Origin: an uncultured Acidobacteriota bacterium
GTDB taxonomy: Bacteria; Acidobacteriota; Terriglobia; Terriglobales; Acidobacteriaceae
NCBI GenBank assembly: GCA_903832055.1
Contig: CAILAC010000017.1
Coordinates: 124,001 to 188,000, forward strand
Length of the DNA stretch: 64,000 nt
Reading direction: 5' to 3'
Below, piece after piece: positions 55,146 through 64,000 of this stretch. Numbering within the stretch: the first letter of the stretch is position 1; each line of letters begins with the position of its first letter. The position numbers and the translations under genes were made by a program. The notes under the pieces are model-generated. The model saw nothing but the letters and a program-made list of their open reading frames with translations. It searched no databases and was not told the origin of the DNA.

Positions 55146-58100
55146 ATGTTGACCGGTCGCGTCCGACCTTTTCTCTTGCTTGCTCTTAGTCTCTGCTCTG
55201 TCATCTTGCTCAGCAGGATACCTGCGCTGGCGCAGAGCGGATCGCAGGGAACCATCGTCGTCAGTGTTGATGACCCATCAGGAGCCCTCGTTCCTGATGC
55301 GACTTTGACCCTGATCGCACTGCGCACAAACGACCTGCGCACGGCGCGAACAACGGGCAGCGGGACCTACACCTTTGTGAATCTCGCGATCGGCGAGTAC
55401 AAATTGTCCATTACCAAGTCGGGATACGCCACCAGGGTGTACGACTCGGTATCAGTGGAAGCATCACAGACGACCACCCTCAAGGCGGAGCTGAGTGTCG
55501 GAAGCGCCTCTGATACAGTGCGCGTGGAAGCGGAAAGTTCTCCGGTGATCGAGACCAGTTCCAACCAGATTGGCACCGTTGTCGACATGAAGCAGATCGA
55601 AGATCTTCCTTTGAATGGCCGCGATCTGACAGCCTTTGCCGCGCTGGTTCCGGGCTACAACGGGACGTATAACGGACTGCCTTCCAACGATCAGGGAAGC
55701 AATATCGACGGCGTGATTGGCAACTCAAGCCGCATGAAGTTCACCGGAAATACTGAGCCTGCAGTCTCACCTCGACTGGAAGACATTGAGCAAATGACGG
55801 TGCAGACCGACCAGCTTGATCTGAACTCTGGATTCGGTCAGTCCAGCACCCAGGTCAACTTTGTCTCTCGCCGCGGTGGTAACCAGTTCCACGGTCGAGG
55901 GTACGAGGATTTCCGCAACTCGGGACTGAACGCCAACAGCTGGCAAAACGATGTGAACAAGCTGCGCAAGAACAAGCTTATCTTGAATGATTTTGGCGCA
56001 AGCGTGGGCGGTCCAATCCTGCATGACAAGCTGTTTTTCTTCGGAACGTTTGCCATGCGCAAGGTGCCGGGCAGTTTCACCGCCACCAATGACATCTTCA
56101 CCAGCGCAGCGCAGGCCGGCGACTTCACCTATAAAGACACGAATGGCATGACGCGGACTGTGAACCTGTTGCAGCTCGCGGCGCAGAGCAATCCGAGCCT
56201 GCCCAACACCGTCAATGCTGAGATTGCCAAGCAGTTCAGCACCATCAATGCAGCGGCATCGAGCGGCTCGATTACCCCAACGTCCAATGCCAACTTCAAT
56301 CAGATTGCCTGGACCCAGAGTTCGGCGACGACGTATTACTATCCTGCGGCGCGGGTTGACTACAACCTTTCGCAGAAGGCCCGGATGTACCTGGCGTGGC
56401 TGATGACCAAGCAGTCCCAGCCGGCAAACACGGCGGGAGACTTTCCAGGGTCAGGATTTGCCAACCAGATCGCAGGCAACCAGACGAAGAACTATACGTC
56501 TTCCTATGGCTTCGACTTCATCTTTACCCCGCAGTTGATCAACCAGTTCAAAGCGGGCTTTCTTTACAACGCCACGTTTTATGGATACAACGCAGCTCCC
56601 CTTTACACAACCCAGCCGACGGTGGCCTGGAACTATCCAGGGGCAAGCGGCCAGATGTCTGGTCAACAATACAACGAGCCAGTCAGCACGTATTACCCCA
56701 TTTTCAATCTCTCGGATTCCATGACCTGGCAGCACAGCCGGCATACGATTCAGTATGGCGTTTCGTGGTATCGCGAACAGGATCACTATTGGAATCCGCC
56801 TGCGGGCTTCAATAACTACAGTCTGGGATTGGCAGCAGGAGATCCAGCACTGAATGTCTTCACCAACTCGGGTTCAAATGCCACTCTGCCGAACGCAAGC
56901 AGCGCCAACCTCAATGAGGCGCAGCAACTCTACGCGATCATTACCGGGCGCATCAATTCAGTTTCGGGTGAGTCTCCTTACAACATCAAGACGAAGCAAT
57001 ACAACACTCCGGGACAGACCGGCGAATATCCTCTGGACGAAGTCTCATCAGCATTTGGCTTGTTTGCTGAAGACTCGTGGAAAGTGACGCAAAACCTTAC
57101 TCTGAACTACGGTTTGCGTTGGGACTTCACGGGCGCGCAGCATGATCTGACAGGCTTCTATCATTCCGCATCGCCCTCTGCGATCTATGGTCCATCGGGA
57201 ATCGGAAATCTTTTCAATCCGGGCTCGCTCAAGGGGGATATGAATCCCGCACTGACCACGTCCACTTACCCCTACAATCCGTGGAAAATCACGCCCCAGC
57301 CGGCCTTTGGCTTTGCCTGGAACCCCAAGCCCTCGGACGGCGTGCTGAAGAAGTTATTCGGCGGAGATGGAACCGTCATTCGCGGCGGATTTGCTCTGCG
57401 CCGCTTTACCGAGCCGTATCAGTATTTCTGGGACTACGCGACGGACTATGGTTCGTTCTACTACCAGTACTTCTACCTGAACGCGAACAACACCGGCCAA
57501 ACGGGAACTTTTGCTCCTGGCAGCTTGTCGCTGGGAAGCTCTCTGCCCACCTTTGGCCTGTCGCCAACGGCATACGAGGCAACGGCTCCTGAATCCGAGT
57601 TCACTTTTCAGAATGCGACCGGCGTCAACGGACTTGATAAGAACATCAAGCAGCCTTACTCCGAATCGTGGAACTTTGGCATTCAGCGTTCGCTGGGACA
57701 CTCGCTCGCGCTCGAGGTTCGCTATAACGGAAATCGCACCATTCACCAGTGGATCGGGATCAATCCCAACGAAGTGAATGTCTTTGAAAACGGCTTCCTG
57801 GCCGAGTTCAAAAATGCGCAGGCCAACCTTGCCGCCGGAGAGGGGAATTCGTTCTCCAGCAGCAACGGCCACAGCACGCCGATCTTCGACGCAGCCTTCG
57901 GTGGAGCAGGTGCTTCAGACTACTCGAACCCTTCTTACATCAACTATCTGAACACCGGTCAGGTGGGCAGAATGGCGAGCATCCTGTCTGGCATTGCCGG
58001 ATCGGTGCCCTACTTCTGCAACCTGGTTGGATCAGGTTTCAGCCCCTGTGCTACCAACGCTGGTTACACCGGCGGGGGAGCTGGATATCCTATCAACTTC

Positions 58101-58979
58101 TTCCAGTCCAACCCCTACGCGGCAGGCAGCGCTACGGGACAACTGGTGTCTTCGGGCTACTCCAACTACAACGCCCTGCAGATCGACCTGCGGCAGGGTA
58201 ACTGGCATGGACTGCAGTATGACGCCAACTACACGTGGAGCCACAGCCTTGGTGTCGCCTCTAACAACCAATGGACGGGCGCTTTCAATGCGTTCACGTT
58301 GCGCAATCTTGCCAAGAGCTATGGCCCAACGCTGTTTGACTTGCGCCATGTTGTCCACGCCAACGGAACCTACGATCTGCCGTTGGGACGCGGCCGACAA
58401 TTCCTGAACCACAATGGTTTGCTTGACAAGACAGTCGGCGGTTGGACGGTTGGTTCGATCATGACCTACCAGACCGGTGAACCGGCGCAGTTGGCTGGCC
58501 AATATGGCACCTACAACGACTATGCTGACGGCGGAGTCACCCTGCATGACGTGACAGCGTCGCAACTGCAGAAATCTGTCGGCGTCTATCGTGTGCCAGG
58601 TCAGACCTTTGCCAACCTTATCAACCCTAAGTACCTCGCCAGCACGACCGGGGGCGGAGCGAATTCGCATTACATCTCTCCCAACACCACGCCCGGCACC
58701 ATTGGTCAGGTTCTCTATCTCCACGGTCCACATCAGTTCTACCAGGACATATCGCTGACCAAGGCAGTGCCGATTCACGACTCGCTGAAGTTCCGACTGC
58801 AGGCGGCCTTCCTGAATGCATGGAACCATCCTGTGTTTGGTGACGCCAATGGCTATGGTTTCGTGGACGGCGGTGTGCAGGACTACGGGTTTGGACTTGG
58901 TGGAGTAACGAACGAATCATCCGGTGAGACACCTGGGTTCGGTCGAACCATTGAGATTCGCGCCAATATTGACTTTTAA
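55146..58979 (+). CDS. TonB-dependent receptor, Oar-like with carboxypeptidase regulatory-like N-terminus
   Basis: Signal peptide; GTIVVSVDDPSGALVPDATLTLIALRTNDLRTARTTGSGTYTFVNLAIGEYKLSITKSGYAT; plug-like MKQIEDLPLNGRDLTAFAALVPG; C-terminal IEIRANIDF; GGAGGA RBS. Confidence 0.92.
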   Translation: MLTGRVRPFLLLALSLCSVILLSRIPALAQSGSQGTIVVSVDDPSGALVPDATLTLIALRTNDLRTARTTGSGTYTFVNLAIGEYKLSITKSGYATRVYDSVSVEASQTTTLKAELSVGSASDTVRVEAESSPVIETSSNQIGTVVDMKQIEDLPLNGRDLTAFAALVPGYNGTYNGLPSNDQGSNIDGVIGNSSRMKFTGNTEPAVSPRLEDIEQMTVQTDQLDLNSGFGQSSTQVNFVSRRGGNQFHGRGYEDFRNSGLNANSWQNDVNKLRKNKLILNDFGASVGGPILHDKLFFFGTFAMRKVPGSFTATNDIFTSAAQAGDFTYKDTNGMTRTVNLLQLAAQSNPSLPNTVNAEIAKQFSTINAAASSGSITPTSNANFNQIAWTQSSATTYYYPAARVDYNLSQKARMYLAWLMTKQSQPANTAGDFPGSGFANQIAGNQTKNYTSSYGFDFIFTPQLINQFKAGFLYNATFYGYNAAPLYTTQPTVAWNYPGASGQMSGQQYNEPVSTYYPIFNLSDSMTWQHSRHTIQYGVSWYREQDHYWNPPAGFNNYSLGLAAGDPALNVFTNSGSNATLPNASSANLNEAQQLYAIITGRINSVSGESPYNIKTKQYNTPGQTGEYPLDEVSSAFGLFAEDSWKVTQNLTLNYGLRWDFTGAQHDLTGFYHSASPSAIYGPSGIGNLFNPGSLKGDMNPALTTSTYPYNPWKITPQPAFGFAWNPKPSDGVLKKLFGGDGTVIRGGFALRRFTEPYQYFWDYATDYGSFYYQYFYLNANNTGQTGTFAPGSLSLGSSLPTFGLSPTAYEATAPESEFTFQNATGVNGLDKNIKQPYSESWNFGIQRSLGHSLALEVRYNGNRTIHQWIGINPNEVNVFENGFLAEFKNAQANLAAGEGNSFSSSNGHSTPIFDAAFGGAGASDYSNPSYINYLNTGQVGRMASILSGIAGSVPYFCNLVGSGFSPCATNAGYTGGGAGYPINFFQSNPYAAGSATGQLVSSGYSNYNALQIDLRQGNWHGLQYDANYTWSHSLGVASNNQWTGAFNAFTLRNLAKSYGPTLFDLRHVVHANGTYDLPLGRGRQFLNHNGLLDKTVGGWTVGSIMTYQTGEPAQLAGQYGTYNDYADGGVTLHDVTASQLQKSVGVYRVPGQTFANLINPKYLASTTGGGANSHYISPNTTPGTIGQVLYLHGPHQFYQDISLTKAVPIHDSLKFRLQAAFLNAWNHPVFGDANGYGFVDGGVQDYGFGLGGVTNESSGETPGFGRTIEIRANIDF

Positions 58980-58997
58980 CTCTCGTGAAGTCTCTCC

Positions 58998-59030
58998 AGC
59001 TGGGCGCTTTGTTCAAGCGCCCAGCTTTTT
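58998..59030 (+). terminator. Rho-independent terminator after TonB receptor
   Basis: AGCTGGGCGCTT-tgttc-AAGCGCCCAGCT-TTTT. Confidence 0.9.
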
Positions 59031-59080
59031 CTTTCTGCAGCAGCGCGGTGTGGAAGGCGATTTCGATGAACATTCTGAAC

Positions 59081-59090
59081 TGTATACAAT
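59081..59090. promoter_or_regulatory. TGTATACAAT motif, site 2 (also a possible -10 TACAAT)
   Basis: Same 10-mer as at 53461, 25 bp upstream of ATG 59116. Confidence 0.4.
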
Positions 59091-59115
59091 TAGCTAGTTG
59101 ATGCATGAGGTTGCC

Positions 59116-60087
59116 ATGATTTTCCGGCTGCATTCAAAACGTCTCGTGACCCTTGGCAGCATGATTCTCGTCAGTACTTTTCATGCATTGCAGACCAGTG
59201 CGCAGACGGTCAAACAGGCGTCGGCACCATCGGTCGAACAGGGCATCAAACTGGTGGAGAGTGGTCGCTGTGCAGAGGCATTGCCATTGCTGAAGCGAAC
59301 TCTCTCTCAGACTTCAGAGAAGTCCCAGCGATATCGCGTGGAGATGGCGACGGTACGCTGCGCAATGGCACTGGATCAGGAACAGACAGCCGTTGACGCA
59401 CTACTCTCGCTCAAGAGGGAGTCGCCCGGCGATCCCGAAGTGCTCTATATCTCGACCCACTACTTCTCTGAACTGGGTATGCGCGCAGCACAGCAGTTGC
59501 AGTCAATCGCGCCGGACTCATACCAGCAGCACAGGCTCGAGGCAGAGACGCTGGAGTCTCAGGGCAAGAACACTGAAGCTGCTGCGATTTATACCAGGAT
59601 TCTGGAGTCCAATCCTCGCACTCCTGGCATTCATTATCGCCTCGGGCAAATTGCTCTTGATCAGGCCGGACCCGACGGGTCTACGGATGCAGCGAAGCAG
59701 GAATTCCTGAAGGAGCTCGACGTTGACCCTTCCAATGCTTCCGCGGAATTCATCCTTGGAGAGCTGGCCCGCCGTGCGGCCCAATGGGATACAGCGATTG
59801 CACACTTTTCGCACGCGGTGAAACTCGATGCCGGCTTTACTGAAGCTCAGCTGGCACTGGGTATGTCCCTGGCGGCCTCAGGCAAGTTCTCTGATGCAAT
59901 TTCTCCGCTTGAACGCTACGTCAAGATGCAACCTGAAGATCCTGCCGGACACTATCAACTTGCGCTGGCATACTCCCGCACGGGCAACAAGGACGGTGCA
60001 ACCCGCGAGATGGCATTGCAGGCGCAGGCGGCAAGTCGGTCAAAGACCACAACCGACACAGCCGAAGGACACTCTGTACATCCGTGA
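59116..60087 (+). CDS. TPR-repeat protein, secreted
   Basis: Signal peptide ending LQTSAQ; TPR-like repeats GIKLVESGRCAEALPLLKRTL..., FTEAQLALGMSLAASGKFSDAISPLERYVKMQPEDPAGHYQLALAYSRTGN. Confidence 0.8.
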   Translation: MIFRLHSKRLVTLGSMILVSTFHALQTSAQTVKQASAPSVEQGIKLVESGRCAEALPLLKRTLSQTSEKSQRYRVEMATVRCAMALDQEQTAVDALLSLKRESPGDPEVLYISTHYFSELGMRAAQQLQSIAPDSYQQHRLEAETLESQGKNTEAAAIYTRILESNPRTPGIHYRLGQIALDQAGPDGSTDAAKQEFLKELDVDPSNASAEFILGELARRAAQWDTAIAHFSHAVKLDAGFTEAQLALGMSLAASGKFSDAISPLERYVKMQPEDPAGHYQLALAYSRTGNKDGATREMALQAQAASRSKTTTDTAEGHSVHP

Positions 60088-60151
60088 GTGGATCGCAGCG
60101 AATTGAGCAGATAGAACTTCCACGCACATATCTTGCGAAAGGGACTTCGAC

Positions 60152-61903
60152 GTGAGCGCGCGCATCGACGATAACTTCTGCAGTCCACTCTCACGCAGGG
60201 CATTTCTCCGCACCATCGGCTCATTGGCGCTTGCCTCTGGTTTCGATTCACGCTCACTGGATGCGCTGACTCTTTCAGCAGCACCAGCATCTCAGCCAGA
60301 GGTCAAGCCGCTTTTCGCAGAGATTGCGTCTTCGAGCAGTGGCATCACGTGGTCCCATACTGCGGGTCTCTCTGCGGATATGTATCTCCCCGAAACCGTC
60401 GGTGCAGGCTGTGCCTTTCTTGATTTTGATAATGACGGGTGGATGGATATCTACCTCGTGAACAGCGGGCCGTGCGACTTCTACAAGCCATCAACACCCC
60501 TGCGCAATGCACTCTACAAGAACAATCGCGACGGCACATTTACTGACGTGACGGCAAAAGCCGGCGTATCCGGCAATGCGTATGGAATGGGTGTCGCTGT
60601 CGGCGACTACGACGGAGACGGCCTGCCTGACATGTTTGTATCGCAGTATCCGAACAGCATTCTGTATCACAACAATGGAGACGGAACCTTTACTGACGTC
60701 ACATTGAAAGCCGGTGTGAGCGCTGCTGGATGGGCTACAAGTGCCGTATGGTTTGACTACGATAACGATGGGAAGCTTGATCTCTTCGTTTGCCGCTTCG
60801 CTGACTTCAACAAATCTAAAAATGTCTTTTGTGGGGGTCACGGAGCAGGCGAGCGCTATTACTGCAAGCCAAACGTATTTGACGCGATGCCAAGCTGGCT
60901 ATTCCACAACAACGGCGATGGTACCTTCACCGATGTGAGCCGCGAATCGGGAATAGCGCATACGCTCGGAAAAGCGTGGGGCGTGGTTGCAGCAGACGTC
61001 AACAACGATGGCTTGCTCGATCTCTTTGTCGCCAGCGATACCGCGCCGAACGCGTTGTTTCTGAACCGGGGCAAGGGCGTATTCGAAGAGGCCGGGCTTC
61101 TGGCAGGAGTCGCCTTCAATCCCTTTGGCGTCGCGCGCTCTGGAATGGGAGTGGATGCGACGGATTACAACCAGGATGGGTCAATGGACCTATTTGTTGC
61201 CAACGTTGACCACGAAATGTACTCACTTTATCGCAACGCTAAAAACGGCACCTTTGATGATGTCGCGGCCCAGAACGCCATCGGCGCAACCACGCGCATG
61301 ATGAGCGGCTGGGGGCTCAAATTCTTTGACTATGACAACGATGGGGATATGGATCTCCTGATCGCCAACGGTCATCCGGACCTTACCGTGGAAGCACATC
61401 ACCCGGATTTGCAATATCAGGAAGCTACTTTGCTCTTCAAAGGCAGCGGCGAATCTTGGACGAACGTGAGCGCACAGGCAGGGCCCGCCTTCGCAAAAAA
61501 GATCGCAGGTCGAGGCCTTGCGCTGGGCGATTTTGACAACGATGGCGCAGTGGATGCCCTCATCTCGGTCAACAATGGTCCCCCCATGCTTCTCAAAAAT
61601 CAATCGGCACCGCAGAACCACTGGCTTGGTGTGAAGCTTGTGGGAACCGTATCGAATATCGATGCCATTGGTGCGCAGATCACTTATCAGAGCGGCGAGT
61701 TGAAACGGACCCGGACGAAAGTCGGAGGAGGCAGCTATCTGTCGTCGCATGACCCGCGGATGGTTCTTGGAATAGGTTCCAGAACAAAGATAGACTCGCT
61801 CGAAGTTCGATGGCCTAAGCCAGGCGGTACAACACAGCGGTTCACGGGTCTGCCGATTGATCGGTACATCACGATTGTTGAAGGAAAAGAAGGATGGCGC
61901 TGA
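60152..61903 (+). CDS. CRTAC1-type FG-GAP/VCBS repeat protein with ASPIC/UnbV C-terminus and Tat-type signal
   Basis: SRRAFLRTIG twin-arginine motif; seven DxDxDG-type repeats (DFDNDGWMD, DYDGDGLPD, DYDNDGKLD, DVNNDGLLD, DYNQDGSMD, DYDNDGDMD, DFDNDGAVD); C-terminal LGVKLVGTVSNIDAIGAQITYQ...SLEVRWPKPGG. Confidence 0.88.
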   Translation: MSARIDDNFCSPLSRRAFLRTIGSLALASGFDSRSLDALTLSAAPASQPEVKPLFAEIASSSSGITWSHTAGLSADMYLPETVGAGCAFLDFDNDGWMDIYLVNSGPCDFYKPSTPLRNALYKNNRDGTFTDVTAKAGVSGNAYGMGVAVGDYDGDGLPDMFVSQYPNSILYHNNGDGTFTDVTLKAGVSAAGWATSAVWFDYDNDGKLDLFVCRFADFNKSKNVFCGGHGAGERYYCKPNVFDAMPSWLFHNNGDGTFTDVSRESGIAHTLGKAWGVVAADVNNDGLLDLFVASDTAPNALFLNRGKGVFEEAGLLAGVAFNPFGVARSGMGVDATDYNQDGSMDLFVANVDHEMYSLYRNAKNGTFDDVAAQNAIGATTRMMSGWGLKFFDYDNDGDMDLLIANGHPDLTVEAHHPDLQYQEATLLFKGSGESWTNVSAQAGPAFAKKIAGRGLALGDFDNDGAVDALISVNNGPPMLLKNQSAPQNHWLGVKLVGTVSNIDAIGAQITYQSGELKRTRTKVGGGSYLSSHDPRMVLGIGSRTKIDSLEVRWPKPGGTTQRFTGLPIDRYITIVEGKEGWR

Positions 61904-62369
61904 GCAAGATCAGAATGGTGATCTGCCTGGCTCTTCGCACAGTCCCGCACGAACGAGGGTATCTCGCAATTGCCAACGAATACCGGCCAGCAAGCCACGA
62001 AGAACTTCTTTGCAGCGACTGAGTATCGGTTACTTCCCATGCTCACCAGAGTGATTCGTGAAGTGACTGCATCATGACTCCCGCTGCGTCGACATAACGT
62101 TCGCCGCTCAGCTTCTGACTGGACACTTCTGTATCCAATCTTGTACTTTTACAGCAACGCATTGCGGCTCAACCCCAAAGACCGATTCCGCAAGGGCGAT
62201 AACTGATGGCACAGGAAGCAGTTTTCACGTCGTGCCACGATGGATTCCCTATTCCTGAAATACTTTGGCAATCCGGAATTTCGCTGGAGTACGTGTGCGG
62301 ATCACCCGCGGAGATGGAAAGAAGAAGAACTAGCCGCTGGCCGCACGCGAGGCATCGGCTATTGCGACA

Positions 62370-63896
62370 ATGACGGTGGAGGCATCCATGGCGACACAAC
62401 CCGAATCGGCAGCGACTGCGAACGATCTTTCTCTGCAGCCTCCAGAAGAATTCAAGAAAGCACTCGGGCTTTTTGATTCCATCATGATCGTAGCGGGCAT
62501 CATGGTGGGCTCGGGCATCTTCATTGTCAGCGCGGAGATTACGCGGCAGGTGGGCGCTGCGGGCTGGCTGCTGGTGGTCTGGGCTATCACCGGAGTACTC
62601 ACGCTTGCCGCGGCGCTCAGCTACGGTGAACTCGCCGCGATGATGCCCGAGGCGGGCGGTATGTACGTCTACCTGCGCGAGGCCTTTTCTCCGCTGATCG
62701 GATTCCTGTACGGATGGACTCTGCTGACAGTCATCCAGACCGGGACAATTGCAGCGGTTGCCATCGCGTTTGCGCGCTTCAGTGGAGTTGCCTTCCCGCA
62801 AATCAGCGAAAGTAACTACCTCATCGCTCCCATTCGTCTTCTGCCTGGGTATGCCATCTCGCTTTCAACGGCACAGGTACTTGCGCTTGGAGTCATTCTG
62901 CTGATCACGATCGTCAATTGCCTTGGTGTCCATTGGGGCAAGTGGATCCAGAACATCTTCACGATGGCCAAGCTTACCGGGATGGTGGCGCTGTTGCTTC
63001 TGGGCGTAGTGGCCTGGATACTGCATCCGCAGGTGCTTGCTGCCAACTTTCACCAGGCGTGGCAACCCCAGGATGTGGTCGGCATCAGCGGCGTAAGCGC
63101 ACTCACAGCCTTCGGGATGCTGGTCGCACTTTGCGTCTCCCAGACCGGCTCATTGTTTTCTGCGGACTCATGGCATGACATCACCTTTGTGGCCGGGGAG
63201 GTCCGCAACCCCAAGCGCAATCTGCCGCTCGCCCTGGGGCTGGGAACCGGACTTGTCATTGCGCTCTATATGCTCTGCAATCTCTGCTACCTGGCGGTGG
63301 TTCCGCTGCATGCAATTCAAACCGCGCCCAATGACCGCGTAGCCACCCTGGTGGTTGATACCGTGCTGCCAAGCTTTGGCAAGCTGGCCATGGGAATTCT
63401 GATCATGGTATCGACCTTCGGCACCGTGAATGCACTTACTTTGGCTGGGGGGCGGGCCTGCTACGCCATGGCTCAGGATGGGCTGTTCTTCCGCCGTGCC
63501 GGCCGACTGAACCGGGCGCAAGTTCCGGGTTGGGCGCTGGCGCTGCAGTGCGTCTGGTCACTCGTTCTGGTGTTGCCGCGCACCTATGACGCGGCTACCG
63601 GGCAGTATGGGAATCTCTACAGCAATCTGCTGGACTATGTGATCTCCGCAGCGCTGCTGTTCTACATTCTCACCGTGTTTGCGCTGTTCCGGCTGCGGCG
63701 CACCCGCCCGGACGCACCGCGACCCTATCGGGCATGGGGATACCCGTGGCTGCCCGTCCTCTACATTGCCGGAGCAGGGATTGTGCTGGCAGTATTGTTC
63801 TGTTTCCGCACTGCGACTACTTGGCCGGGGTTGCTGATCATTGCGAGCGGCATTCCGGTGTACTTCTGGCTACGCAAGCAGTCGCGTTCGTTGTAG
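62370..63896 (+). CDS. APC-family amino acid permease
   Basis: GLFDSIMIVAGIMVGSGIFIVSAEI, YGELAAMMPEAGGMYVYLREAFSPLIGFLYGW, about 12 TM segments. Confidence 0.9.
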   Translation: MTVEASMATQPESAATANDLSLQPPEEFKKALGLFDSIMIVAGIMVGSGIFIVSAEITRQVGAAGWLLVVWAITGVLTLAAALSYGELAAMMPEAGGMYVYLREAFSPLIGFLYGWTLLTVIQTGTIAAVAIAFARFSGVAFPQISESNYLIAPIRLLPGYAISLSTAQVLALGVILLITIVNCLGVHWGKWIQNIFTMAKLTGMVALLLLGVVAWILHPQVLAANFHQAWQPQDVVGISGVSALTAFGMLVALCVSQTGSLFSADSWHDITFVAGEVRNPKRNLPLALGLGTGLVIALYMLCNLCYLAVVPLHAIQTAPNDRVATLVVDTVLPSFGKLAMGILIMVSTFGTVNALTLAGGRACYAMAQDGLFFRRAGRLNRAQVPGWALALQCVWSLVLVLPRTYDAATGQYGNLYSNLLDYVISAALLFYILTVFALFRLRRTRPDAPRPYRAWGYPWLPVLYIAGAGIVLAVLFCFRTATTWPGLLIIASGIPVYFWLRKQSRSL

Positions 63897-64000
63897 GTTC
63901 TTCTGCAGCATCGGCATCGGAAAGATGTCATTCCGATTGTGCCGGATTACCAGTCATATACAGCTATGCCGGGCTTTGAGGCCTGGATTTCTGTAAGTCT

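Overview
A 64 kb high-GC bacterial chromosomal segment. The gene families suggest an Acidobacteriota (Terriglobia-like) genome: VWFA-related Acidobacteria-type protein, two very large Oar-like TonB-dependent receptors, and a CRTAC1/ASPIC-UnbV protein. This taxonomy is inferred from the encoded proteins; I ran no search. Most of the window is chromosomal core or metabolic content: hemH(partial)-hemE, a POT transporter, sulfurtransferase, GT61, rfbB, an OmpA-like protein, a DnaC-like ATPase, a fused MFS/spermidine synthase-like protein, rpmE, dusB, TldD and TldE/PmbA, GH27, rpe, bamD, ppc, ABC-F, and a KDG/KDPG sugar-acid operon. The 47.9-61.9 kb region is a TonB receptor / TPR / CRTAC1 locus. 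I saw no rRNA, tRNA, CRISPR array, intact IS element or prophage. The most notable signals are: (1) a composite three-hairpin intergenic repeat present twice with compensatory stem changes; (2) a tandem array with palindromic cores; (3) an uncharacterised 562-aa protein with a C-terminal PD-(D/E)XK-like motif, overlapping a YfiT/DinB gene; (4) a 41-codon remnant of a second GH27 gene next to a HigB/HigA-like toxin-antitoxin pair; (5) two small ORFs, one Gln/His-rich with a strong RBS and upstream inverted repeat, one a secreted His-rich micropeptide; (6) a CXXCH-containing alpha-toroid protein; (7) a short UvrC-like protein with no nuclease C-terminus; (8) a palindromic TTGTATACAAT-type motif upstream of both TPR genes; (9) an apparent AUA start codon. 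None of these is demonstrated to be a new system; they are candidates with stated tests.
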